Shown here in pieces: positions 50,303 to 57,990 of a stretch of DNA of 64,000 bases; position 1 is the first letter of the stretch, and the number at the start of each line of letters is the position of its first letter. A model generated the notes under the pieces. The model searched no databases and was not told the origin of the DNA. It worked only from the letters and a program-made list of their open reading frames with translations. The position numbers and the translations under genes are program-made. Source of the stretch: Streptomyces populi (lineage in GTDB: Bacteria > Actinomycetota > Actinomycetes > Streptomycetales > Streptomycetaceae); NCBI RefSeq assembly GCF_002911015.1, contig NZ_KZ626874.1, positions 17,285 through 81,284 on the forward strand, written 5' to 3'.

Positions 50303-50758
50303 GTGGCAGAGCAGCCCCAGGAGCAGGCGAGCCCGCCGATCCAGAAGCGAGTCCAGGACAGCTTCGACCGGCAGGGCCTGATGACCCACCTCGGAGCCCG
50401 CCTCACCCACATCGGCCCGGGCCGCGTCCACATCGTGCTCCCGGCCCGGGCTGAGGTAACCCAGCAGCACGGCTACGTCCACGCCGGCGCCACCAGCGCC
50501 ATCGCGGACAGCGCCGGCGGCTACGCGGCGCTGACGCTGTTCGACGAGGACTCCGAGGTCCTCACGGTCGAGTACAAGATCAACCTCCTCGCGCCGGCCG
50601 CCGGCGAACACCTGGAGGCGATCGGCACCGTCCTCAAGCCCGGACGCACCCTGACCGTCTGCCAGCTGGAGGTTTACGGCGTCCAGGGCGACGGGGCGCG
50701 CATGCTAGTCGCCAACGGGCAGCAGACCCTGATCCGCGTGGCCAGGCCCGCCCAGTAA
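50303..50758 (+). CDS. PaaI-type hotdog thioesterase
   Basis: 151 residues from the GTG at 50303, with AAGGAG 10 bases upstream. The hotdog fold shows LMTHLGARLTHIGPGRVHIV, QQHGYVHAGATSAIADSAGG, YAALTLFDEDSEVLTVEYKI NLLAP and GTVLKPGRTLTVCQLEVYG. The HGYVHAGATSAIADSAGGYA stretch is the PaaI active-site motif with the catalytic Asp on the long helix. It hydrolyses acyl-CoA, acting in detoxification or aromatic breakdown. Probably co-transcribed with the exporter. Confidence 0.88.
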   Translation: MAEQPQEQASPPIQKRVQDSFDRQGLMTHLGARLTHIGPGRVHIVLPARAEVTQQHGYVHAGATSAIADSAGGYAALTLFDEDSEVLTVEYKINLLAPAAGEHLEAIGTVLKPGRTLTVCQLEVYGVQGDGARMLVANGQQTLIRVARPAQ

Positions 50759-50912
50759 CGGCGCAGCCGGTCGTACCGTCGTTCCCGGCGCCGACACGCT
50801 GCCCGCACACGGCTGCCGCCCGGCACCACGTGCGGCCCAGATGTTGCGCCTGTCATGGCCGGGGGCTTGGCCGGGCATGGGTCCGCGCTGAGCTCAGGAC
50901 GGAGGGCGGATC

Positions 50913-51620
50913 TCAGTCGGGCAGGCCCCAGAAAGAGCCGTGCAGGCCGACTTCGGCGAAGTAGGAGGCCGCGGCGGCAGGGTGGCGGCGGACATAGCCT
51001 GCGTCCAGGCGTCCGGTGTACCAGTCGCTGGCGAAGCGCCACAGCGTGGGCAGATCCATGACATAACCGCGCTCGTTCCCCGTCCTGTGCAGCCAGGTGT
51101 CGACGCAGTCGGTGGAGCAGAAGAGACGCTGGTTGCCGCAGGTGTGCACGACGTCGTCCCAGGCCCGGCTCATGGGGGTGAGGAAGTGGGCCACCTGGTC
51201 GCCCTTCGGGGGCGCCTCGCGGCCGACGACCCAGGCGTGCGGGGTGTCGCAGGCCGGGCAGCGGGTAGCGACCAGCACGTCAGGCTCGTCCTTGAGCAGG
51301 TGAGGCAGAGCGAACGAGTCCCAGGCGCAGCCACCCCACCACAGGGTCCGCGTCCCCATGACGGAGAAACCGAGCGGCACGGAGGCGAAGGGATGGGCCA
51401 TCACGACCCGGTCTTCGTCCTGCGGGTCCAGGACCAGATCGTGGCGTGCGTGGAGGGTGCGCAGTTCCTGGCGTACCCGGTCGGGGGCGAGTGCGGTGAG
51501 CGCGGAGAGCTCCGGCACGCTCGGTGCACGTCCGGTGCCGGCGAATCCGTGGTAGACGGCCAGGCGCACCCCCTCGGTCTCGTCGGGGCTCACCGGAGCT
51601 GTCGAGGCGTTCTCGGTCAT
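50913..51620 (-). CDS. Alkylmercury-lyase (MerB)-like protein
   Basis: 235 residues from the ATG at 51620 with GAAGGA upstream. An N-terminal winged-helix-like part (VPELSALTALAPDRVRQELR TLHARHDL) precedes the lyase fold with FSVMGTRTLWWGGCAWDSFA, CPACDTPHAW and TCGNQRLFCSTDCVDTWL. Cys98, Asp101 and Cys161 fall in the same spacing as the catalytic Cys96, Asp99 and Cys159 of the plasmid R831b MerB. Extra cysteines (121, 124, 168, 172) may bind metal. No merA, merT or merR is nearby, so mercury resistance is not demonstrated and another organometal or thiol substrate is possible. Confidence 0.85.
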   Translation of the reverse strand: MTENASTAPVSPDETEGVRLAVYHGFAGTGRAPSVPELSALTALAPDRVRQELRTLHARHDLVLDPQDEDRVVMAHPFASVPLGFSVMGTRTLWWGGCAWDSFALPHLLKDEPDVLVATRCPACDTPHAWVVGREAPPKGDQVAHFLTPMSRAWDDVVHTCGNQRLFCSTDCVDTWLHRTGNERGYVMDLPTLWRFASDWYTGRLDAGYVRRHPAAAASYFAEVGLHGSFWGLPD

Positions 51621-51721
51621 GCGTGTGGTTCCTTCGCTGATGGAGGCGATAAGTCCAGCGTGCGCCCTGGGCAGGGGCAGGGGCTTGAATGAGGTCGATC
51701 CCTGGGAGTGGACACCGGGTT

Positions 51722-52543
51722 TCATGCGACGAGTGACGGCGTACGTGACGTGATCAGTTGTTGTTCGAACTCGGCTGGGGTGAGGCAGCCGAGCGCGGAG
51801 TGGCGGCGGCGCAGGTTGTAGTACGACATCCAGCCGAACAGCTCCAGCCGCGTCTGCGCCTTCGAGGTCCAGCGGCATCCGTGGAGCAGCTCGCGTTTGA
51901 GGCCCTGGAAGAACGACTCGGCGAGGGCATTGCCGTAGCTTGAGCCGACGCGGCCCATGCTGCGGCGGATGCCGTGTCGGCGGCAGACCTCGGCGAAGGC
52001 GGCCGAGACGTATTGCGCTCCCCTGTCGGTGTGGAGGACCACGCCGTGTACGTCACCACCGCGGGCGGCCACGGCCGTCTCGATCGCGTCCGTCGCCAGG
52101 GACGTGCGCATGTGGTCGGTGATCGACCAGCCCACCACGCGGCGCGAGCAAATGTCGATCACCGTGGCGAGATACAGCCACGAGGACCCCACGGGTATAT
52201 AGGTGATGTCGCCGCATCACTTGGTGTTTAGTGCCTGCGCGGTGAAGTCGCGCATCACCAGGTCTGGGGCGGGCGGGGCGGTCTTGTCCGCGATCGTGGT
52301 GCGCTTCCTGCGCCGCAGATGCCGGCCGATGACGTGATTGATCCGCATCAGCCGGGTCACGCTCCCCCGCAAGCGGGGGTACCCCCAGCGGTTGATCTTC
52401 CGCCCGCGCGAGCGGAGTTCGGCATGGATACGCGGGGCACCGTAGGCGCCGTGGTGTTCGGTGTGGATGGCGCGGATCTCGGCGACCGTCGCAGCTCCTC
52501 GGCCTGGCGCTCGGCACGGGCCTGGACGGTGTCCTGGTGCCGG
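51722..52543 (-). pseudogene. IS3-family OrfB (rve integrase), 3' part
   Basis: From the IS630 junction the frame reads YRHQDTVQARAERQAEEL, then shifts to AEIRAIHTEHHGAYGAPRIH AELRSRGRKI, RRRKRTTIADKTAPPAPDLV and DFTAQALNTK, hits TGA at 52219-52217 where CGDITYIP should be preceded by Trp, and continues VGSSWLYLATVIDICSRRVV, VLHTDRGAQYVSAAFAEVCR and SYGNALAESFFQGLKRELLH. The DDE residues (D of WCGDIT, D of HTDRG, E of AESFF) are encoded but no longer in one reading frame. Confidence 0.85.
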
Positions 52544-52577
52544 TACTGAACTTGAATTGGTGATGTCGGGCTCCGCG

Positions 52578-52599
52578 GCTGCTGGAGTACTCCAGCAGC
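52578..52599. promoter_or_regulatory. 22-bp perfect palindrome upstream of the methyltransferase
   Basis: GCTGCTGGAGTACTCCAGCAGC is a perfect 22-base palindrome. It lies between the left end of the element and the methyltransferase start at 52654. It may be an operator, a transposase site or a barrier to outside transcription. Confidence 0.7.
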
Positions 52600-52653
52600 C
52601 AGGGCCACATGGCAAGGTGATGTTGAAATTCTGCAGGTCGGTACGCTTCGGCT

Positions 52654-53307
52654 ATGAGTGATCGATTGGGCTCCGTCGGAGACGACATCGGCCGGGTCAG
52701 GGGAACCGCTGGGTATGCGCGGGCGGCGGACGTGCTGGCGGTCCAGTACGAGGAAGTCACCTTCGGCGAAGTCCACCGTGACGTGTTGAGCCTGGTACCC
52801 GTCGAGCCTGCCCGGATCCTCGACATCGGCGCAGGCACGGGCCGCGATGCTGCCGCGTTGGCAGCCCTGGGGCACAGCGTCGTGGCTGTCGAGCCGACGG
52901 CGGAGCTGCGGGGACACGGACAGCAAATCCATGCAGGCAGCGCCATCGAGTGGGTTGACGACGCTCTCCCCATCCTTGCGCTTCACCAGTGTCCAGGTCG
53001 GTTCGATGCGGTCTTCGCCACTGCGGTGTGGATGCACCTGGACGCCGAGGAACGTGGACTGGCGATGGCCAGGATTGCCGCCCTGCTGATGCCTGACGGC
53101 CGGTTCTTCGTCAACCTCCGTCACGGGCCTGTGCCCGATGGTCGTCACATGTTCGACGTGTCCGCTGCTGAGACAGTCGAGCTGGGGGCAGCACACGGCC
53201 TGCAGACGCTCCTGAGCAGCGAGCGTTCCGATCTCCACGGCCGCGACAGTGTCCGGTGGAGCTCTCTCGTGCTCCAGGCGAAGGACTCCCGCAACACACT
53301 CGACTGA
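52654..53307 (+). CDS. Class I SAM-dependent methyltransferase (passenger of IS630 element)
   Basis: 217 residues. Motif I is ARILDIGAGTGRDAAALAAL (about 47-66), followed by SVVAVEPTAELRGHGQ, FDAVFATAVWMHLDAEERGL and LMPDGRFFVNLRHGPVPDG, a complete Rossmann methyltransferase of the Methyltransf_11/23 type. The N-terminus GTAGYARAADVLAVQYEEVT suggests a small-molecule methylase. No ribosome-binding site is clear before the ATG at 52654; leaderless translation is possible. It is transcribed toward the transposase gene, whose stop lies 30 bases beyond its own. It lies wholly inside the inverted repeats of the mobile element. Confidence 0.9.
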   Translation: MSDRLGSVGDDIGRVRGTAGYARAADVLAVQYEEVTFGEVHRDVLSLVPVEPARILDIGAGTGRDAAALAALGHSVVAVEPTAELRGHGQQIHAGSAIEWVDDALPILALHQCPGRFDAVFATAVWMHLDAEERGLAMARIAALLMPDGRFFVNLRHGPVPDGRHMFDVSAAETVELGAAHGLQTLLSSERSDLHGRDSVRWSSLVLQAKDSRNTLD

Positions 53308-53338
53308 GCGCGAATTACGGACGAGGGTCCTGCATCCG

Positions 53339-54459
53339 TCAGTCGAGGGTCATGCCGGTGCCGGCAAGGCAGCCGTCGATCAAGTGCGGGCGATATTGGA
53401 TCATCTTGAGTTTGCATTTGACGGCGCGGGTGATCTGGCCCAGGTCAGCAGCGGCGAGGTTGCCCATGTCGCGTTTGACCAGCGACCAGATCCCCTCCTG
53501 CGGATTGAGGCCGGGGGCGTAGGTGGGTAGCTGGAACACGGTGAGCCAGTCGGTGTTGGCCTCGAAGAACTCGCGCAGCGGCGCGACCAGGTGCATGCGC
53601 AGGTTGTCCCATGCCAGGACGATCGGGCTGCCGAGCTGGGTGTGGGCGCGGAGAATCAGGTCGCGGTAGTCCTTCCAGCCGAAGCCCTTCGGTTCGTCCT
53701 TGCGGCCCCGGTACTCACGGATCGCATAGATCAGCCGGGACCGCTCGCCGGGCTTGTAGCAGGTCGTCCCCGCCATGGAGACGCGGCCCGAGCCACGTCC
53801 GCGCACGCTGATCACTGGAGTGCTGCCCTGGCGGCCCCAGGTCCTGGCACGCGGCGGCGTCATCGACTGGCCGGCTTCGTCCTCGAAGACCACCCAGGCG
53901 TTGTTGACCGCCGCGGTGCTCTTACCCGCGGCCAGACCTCCCGTTTCCACAGCTCCACCGCGTCGTCGTCTCGCTCGATCGCGCGGCGGGCGGGCTGCTG
54001 CCATGACCAGCCGTGCCGTCTCAGTAGCCGCCACGTGCCCTCCACGGTGTACGAGACGTGGAACAGGCGGCCGATCATCGTCTTTACCCGAGCCAGCGTC
54101 CACCGTTGGTCGGACCACCCGTGGGTCAGCGGGCCACGCTCCAACTCCCGCTCCAGCTTCTCTATCTGGATGTCCGACAGTCGAGGACGGCCAGGCGATC
54201 CCTTCGACGCCACCCCGTCCAGGCCCTCCTCACGCCATTGGCGCCGCCAGCGTTCCACCGACCTCTCTGAGACCCGCAATGCGGCAGCGATCTCCCGGTT
54301 CTTATCCCCGCCCTCGAAGCCCGTCACGGCCTGCAGCCGGACCCGCTCTCGAGCCGTCCTCTCAGCGTCGGTCAAGCCACCACCCTGCGGATATCTCACC
54401 CCACCAGGACCATCGAACCCACTGGCACGCTGTCCGGTGAACAGCCCGACATCATCCAT
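53339..54459 (-). CDS. IS630-family transposase in two frames
   Basis: Frame 1 (54459-53860) has the HTH part: LTDAERTARERVRLQAVTGF, NREIAAALRVSERSVERWRR and GRPRLSDIQIEKLERELERG. Frame 2, entered one base back near 53925, has the DDE_3 part: NNAWVVFEDEAGQSMTPPRA, SPIVLAWDNLRMHLVAPLRE, FQLPTYAPGLNPQEGIWSLV. The catalytic residues are Asp of FEDE, Asp of WDN and Glu of NPQEG. IS630 transposases are often one frame of about 340-370 residues; the join (VWPRV to KSTAAVNNA) could be a programmed -1 shift or a one-base loss. Confidence 0.85.
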
Positions 54460-54469
54460 TCAAGTTCAG

Positions 54470-54567
54470 TAGTAGCCAGAGCTGGACACGCCCAGCACCC
54501 GGCACAGCCGCTTGATGGCGAAGTCGGCGCGGTTATCGGAGATGAAGTCCCAGCGGCGGATCGTCAC
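54470..54567 (-). pseudogene. IS3-family OrfB, 5' piece
   Basis: The 33-residue start VTIRRWDFISDNRADFAIKR then LCRVLGVSSSGYY begins with a GTG at 54567 that overlaps the OrfA stop, and ends exactly at the TA where the IS630-family element inserted. The rest of OrfB continues at 52543. Confidence 0.8.
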
Positions 54568-54878
54568 TTCACCTCCTTGGCGAAACAGGCGGCTGCCCGG
54601 CGCAGGATCTCGCGCTCCGAGTGCCACTCCTTCTCTGCCTTCAGCAGCCGGGCGTTCTCGGCTCGCAGCCGGGCCAACTCCTCGACCGCGCTCCCGCCGA
54701 CGTCGCGGTGTTCGGGCGCCGCCTGGGACGCGTCCTTGCGGACCCACGTCCGCAGCGACTCGGCTGTGATACCGAGATCAGCAGCCACCGCCGCATACGT
54801 GCGCTTGCCGCCCGCGGCGCGATAGAGCGCGACGGCGTCCTTCCTGAACTCCTCCGGGTACGGAGACCGGCGTCCCAT
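54564..54878 (-). CDS. IS3-family OrfA (HTH_8) protein
   Basis: 104 residues from the ATG at 54878 with GGAGGGA upstream: MGRRSPYPEEFRKDAVALYR, RTYAAVAADLGITAESLRTW and the leucine-zipper-like RLRAENARLLKAEKEWHSER, ending EILRRAAACFAKEVK. Intact IS3 OrfA with an HTH and a coiled coil. Its partner OrfB is destroyed, so it should be functionless for transposition, although it might still bind element ends. Confidence 0.85.
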   Translation of the reverse strand: MGRRSPYPEEFRKDAVALYRAAGGKRTYAAVAADLGITAESLRTWVRKDASQAAPEHRDVGGSAVEELARLRAENARLLKAEKEWHSEREILRRAAACFAKEVK

Positions 54879-54944
54879 CTGGACATCCCTCCCTGGACCA
54901 TCAAGATCTATTGTCAGGGTGTCCACTTCAAAGGATCAGCCTCA

Positions 54945-55541
54945 CACTGACCGAGAAGGTTCACCGGGCTCACGGTTGGGCGGTTGGATGGCGGTGACGT
55001 TCATTCCGACTGCTGGAGGTGTGGTGGCCGAGCCTGTGCGCGTGCGCAGACTGACCGATCAGGAAGGGCAGAAGCTGCAGCAGATCGTGCGCCGGGGCAG
55101 CACCAACTCGGTGCGCTACCGGCGGGCGATGATGCTGCTCGCTTCGGCGGGCGATCACCGGCACGGTTTGCGCCGAAGTGGGTTACCGGTTCGGGAAATG
55201 TGGAACCTGCGGGGACTCCGATCGCTCCTGGTAGGTGAATTTCGTGTCCAACGTGAGGGCGCGGCGGGCTTGTTCTGTCCTTTGCCACGTCGGTCCGGCG
55301 CCGTCTCCTGCCTGCTCCGTCGTGTGCCCGTTCCGCCTTGGCCGCAAGAGGGGGCCGATAACGCACCGTTCTTCAACGCTCGGGCCGGTGTCGGCCTCAA
55401 CCCCCTCCAGGCTGCGTCTTGTCCGGGTTCAGGCAGTCGCGGTCAGCGAGGGCCGGCCTGAGCCGGCGTGACGACCACCGACCACCGATTGCCGGACAGT
55501 TGCTCCCGCTCGTCCTGTCCTCCACATGAGAAGGCTCACCA
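54945..55541. other. IS630 N-terminal scrap and unassigned sequence
   Basis: At 55018-55150 (+) the frame VAEPVRVRRLTDQEGQKLQQ, IVRRGSTNSVRYRRAMMLLA SAG matches the N-terminal HTH segment of an IS630-family transposase different from the one at 53339. It stops abruptly. The remaining sequence to 55541, just ahead of the mannosyltransferase gene, shows no gene. Confidence 0.55.
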
Positions 55542-57266
55542 GTGATCCATGAGAAAACGCCCGTGTTGGTCGACGAGTCAGGGGAGGGGGTGAATGGCCG
55601 GCCGGCCTCCTGGGAGCGGCGGCTGCGGGACTTCGGGCACGTCGGGCGTCCGTCTGTGTCCGTGCGCGAGCGCCTGGTCGTGCCGTTTCCCGAACCCGGG
55701 TCATGGCTTTGGCGCACGCTCGGGTTCTCCCCGGCAGCGGGGCGCCGGCTGGCGCGCTGGTCGCAGTGGGGCGGGCCGCTGCTGGTGGCGCTCCTGGCCG
55801 GGCTGCCGCGTTTTTGGCGCCTGGGCAGCCCGCGGGCGGTCGTGTTCGACGAGACGTACTACGCCAAGGACGCCTGGTCGATGCTGCGGTTCGGCTACGA
55901 GGGCACCTGGCCCAGCAGCAAGATCTCCGACCCGCAGATCCTCGCCGGTCCGCAGGTGATCCCGCTCTCCGACACCGGGTCCTTCGTCGCGCACCCGCCG
56001 ACGGGCAAATGGGTCATCGCCCTCGGCGAGTGGATCTTCGGCCTCACCCCCTTCGGCTGGCGTTTCATGACGGCGCTCCTTGGCACGCTGTCGGTGCTGA
56101 TGCTGTGCCGAATAGGACGCCGCCTGTTCCGTTCGACCCTGCTGGGCTGCCTGGCCGGAGCGCTGATGGCCGTGGACGGTCTGCACTACGTGATGAGCCG
56201 CACCGCGCTGCTCGACCTCGTCGTCATGTTCTTCGTCCTGGCGGCGTTCGGCTGCCTGCTCATCGACCGCGACAGCTCGCGGGCCCGGCTCGCGGCAGCT
56301 CTGCCGGTCGACGAGGACGGCCGGGTGCGCCCGGACGGACACACCGGCGACCGTGCCGGGACGGGAGCGCGACCCTGGCGGCTTGCCGCCGGCCTGTGCC
56401 TGGGCCTGGCGGCCTCGACCAAATGGAACGGCCTGTACTTCCTCGCCTTCTTCGTGATCCTCACCCTGCTGTGGGACGTCGGCGCTCGCCGCGTGGCAGG
56501 AGCGCACCGTTCCTACCGCGCGGCGCTGCGTAAGGACCTCGGCTGGTCGGTGCTGTCCCTCGCCCCGGTCGCTGTCCTGACGTACCTGACGGCATGGACC
56601 GGCTGGTTCCTGTCCGACAACGGCTACGGACGCCACTGGGCGGACGCCCGGGGTGGCACATGGTCGTGGATCCCGGCTCCGCTGCGCAGCCTGTGGCACT
56701 ACGAGCACTCCGTCTACCAGTTCAATGTGGGACTGAGTACTCCCCACAAGTACCAGTCGAACCCCTGGAGTTGGCCGGTCCTCGGTCGCCCTGTGCTGTT
56801 CCACTACCAGTCGCCGGCACCCGGGCAGGACGGCTGCCACGCGACGGCCGGCTGCGCACAGGCAATCCTCGCCCTGGGAACACCGCTCCTGTGGTGGTTG
56901 GCGTGCTGCGCACTCGTGTACCTGCTCTACCGATGGGCGCTGCGCCGTGACTGGCGCTCCGGCGCGATCCTCTGTGCGGTAGGTGCCGGCTATCTGCCCT
57001 GGTTCCTCTACCAGGACCGCACGATCTTCTCCTTCTACGCGGTCGTCTTCGTGCCCTACCTGTGCCTGGCCGTGACGATGATGCTGGGAGCCCTGTTGGG
57101 TCCTGCGGGAGCGACTCAGGGGCGCCGCATACGAGGTGCGGTGGCCGCGGGCCTGCTGGTCCTGCTCATCGCCTGGAACTTCATCTACTTCTTCCCGGTC
57201 TACACCGGACAGACGATCCCGTACGCCGACTGGCACGCCAGAATGTGGCTCGACACCTGGATCTGA
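55542..57266 (+). CDS. Protein O-mannosyltransferase (PMT family)
   Basis: 574 residues, about 10 membrane segments. The catalytic extracytoplasmic loop carries VFDETYYAKDAWSMLRFGYE with the DE motif needed for transfer, followed by FVAHPPTGKWVIALGEWIFG. Later landmarks are AASTKWNGLYFLAFF, YQSNPWSWPVLGRPV and FSFYAVVFVPYLC. PMT moves mannose from polyprenyl-phosphate-mannose to secreted proteins during Sec export. Streptomyces normally has one housekeeping pmt gene; this one, embedded between IS elements, may be an extra copy. GTG start at 55542; upstream in-frame region is not conserved. The stop is followed within 60 bases by a truncated IS3 copy. Confidence 0.9.
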   Translation: MIHEKTPVLVDESGEGVNGRPASWERRLRDFGHVGRPSVSVRERLVVPFPEPGSWLWRTLGFSPAAGRRLARWSQWGGPLLVALLAGLPRFWRLGSPRAVVFDETYYAKDAWSMLRFGYEGTWPSSKISDPQILAGPQVIPLSDTGSFVAHPPTGKWVIALGEWIFGLTPFGWRFMTALLGTLSVLMLCRIGRRLFRSTLLGCLAGALMAVDGLHYVMSRTALLDLVVMFFVLAAFGCLLIDRDSSRARLAAALPVDEDGRVRPDGHTGDRAGTGARPWRLAAGLCLGLAASTKWNGLYFLAFFVILTLLWDVGARRVAGAHRSYRAALRKDLGWSVLSLAPVAVLTYLTAWTGWFLSDNGYGRHWADARGGTWSWIPAPLRSLWHYEHSVYQFNVGLSTPHKYQSNPWSWPVLGRPVLFHYQSPAPGQDGCHATAGCAQAILALGTPLLWWLACCALVYLLYRWALRRDWRSGAILCAVGAGYLPWFLYQDRTIFSFYAVVFVPYLCLAVTMMLGALLGPAGATQGRRIRGAVAAGLLVLLIAWNFIYFFPVYTGQTIPYADWHARMWLDTWI

Positions 57267-57316
57267 GCCCGGCCACCCGCCGCCCAGTACGCGGCGCTGC
57301 GCGCGTCCTCGACCCG

Positions 57317-57626
57317 CCTTCGCCGAGGTCTGCCGCCGACACGGCATCCGCCGCAGCATGGGCCGCGTCGGCTCAAGCTACGGCAATGCCCTCGCCGAGT
57401 CGTTCTTCCAGGGCCTCAAACGCGAGCTGCTCCACGGATGCCGCTGGACCTCGAAGGCGTAGACGCGGCTGGAGCTGTTCGGCTGGATGTCGTACTACAA
57501 CCTGCGCCGCCGCCACTCCGCGCTCGGCTGCCTCACCCCAGCCGAGTTCGAACAACAGCTGATCACGTCACGTACGCCGTCACTCGTCGCATGAAACCCG
57601 GTGTCCACTCCCAGGGATCGACCTCA
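57317..57626 (+). mobile_element. IS3 3'-end fragment, inverted second copy
   Basis: The sequence from CGCCTTCGCCGAGGTCTGCC to the end ...CCCAGGGATCGACCTCA is nearly identical to 51690-52000 but in the opposite orientation, so it is the last 310 bases of the same IS3 type. It encodes FAEVCRRHGIRRSMGRVGSS, YGNALAESFFQGLKRELLHG and then a TAG in place of the CAG codon. The two copies form a 300-bp inverted repeat spanning 51.7-57.6 kb. Confidence 0.88.
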
Positions 57627-57669
57627 GGCTGAATCCCGGCATGAAGCCTGCCACCTCCTGCGATCTGGT

Positions 57670-57867
57670 TCAGGCGAACAGGGTGGTGAGGGCTGCGGTG
57701 ATGGCGGCGGCGAGGGTGATGACCGCGGCAAAGGCGGTAGCGGCGCGGGTGAGGGCGGCGGGGTAGGTGGCGCCATCCATGCGGGCGAGCTTGCCCGCGC
57801 CGGCCGCGACCAACAGCGCGACGATGATCACGAGTCCGAGGGTCAGAAGAACGACAGCGATGGCCAC
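57670..57867 (-). CDS. Small two-helix membrane protein
   Basis: 65 residues from the GTG at 57867-57865, with AGGGAG 7 bases upstream. It is VAIAVVLLTLGLVIIVALLV, a short GKLARMDGATYPAALTRAAT linker and AFAAVITLAAAITAALTTLF: two transmembrane helices with a basic, Arg-containing loop. It is divergent from the HTH-NTPase-repeat gene (start about 57991). Similar small hydrophobic proteins accompany such HTH-NTPase genes in Streptomyces. Function unknown; a membrane effector or a partner of the NTPase is possible. Confidence 0.7.
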   Translation of the reverse strand: MAIAVVLLTLGLVIIVALLVAAGAGKLARMDGATYPAALTRAATAFAAVITLAAAITAALTTLFA

Positions 57868-57990
57868 GGCAGACTCCCTGTACACGATGGGGTGTTGACG
57901 TGGACGAAGGTCGTGGAAACGGTGTGCGCCGGGGGTCGCCGGGACAAAGATGAACACTGGCGAACACATCAGGGGGTCGGGGGCGAGCAC

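Larger units (their letters stand above)
52546..54469. mobile_element. IS630-family element carrying a methyltransferase gene
   Basis: The 1924-bp element starts CTGAACTTGAATTGGTGATG at 52546 and ends with the inverse of CTGAACTTGAATGGATGATG at 54469. The inverted repeats match at about 25 of 27 positions, through GATGTCGGGCT. It is flanked by TA on both sides (52544-52545 and 54470-54471), the standard IS630 target duplication. Removing it and one TA restores IS3 OrfB across ...SSSGY-YRHQDTVQ.... Inside are a methyltransferase gene (plus strand) and the transposase (minus strand). Confidence 0.88.
51690..54944 (-). mobile_element. IS3-family element interrupted by an IS630-family element
   Basis: The ends are TGAGGTCGATCC...GTGGACACC at 51690 and its imperfect inverse GGTGTCCACTTC...GATCAGCCTCA ending at 54944. 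OrfA is at 54564-54878 and OrfB starts at 54567 but is split by the IS630 insertion (52546-54469) and resumes at 52543. OrfB also has a frameshift near 52490, a GC-rich palindrome insertion near 52363-52387 and a TGA replacing a Trp codon at 52217, so it is dead several times over. Confidence 0.82.

Noticed and set aside
57601..57990. N-terminal extension of the HTH-NTPase protein
   Set aside because: The extra residues are Gly/Asp/Glu-rich low-quality sequence antisense to the small membrane protein gene; the HTH begins soon after 57991.
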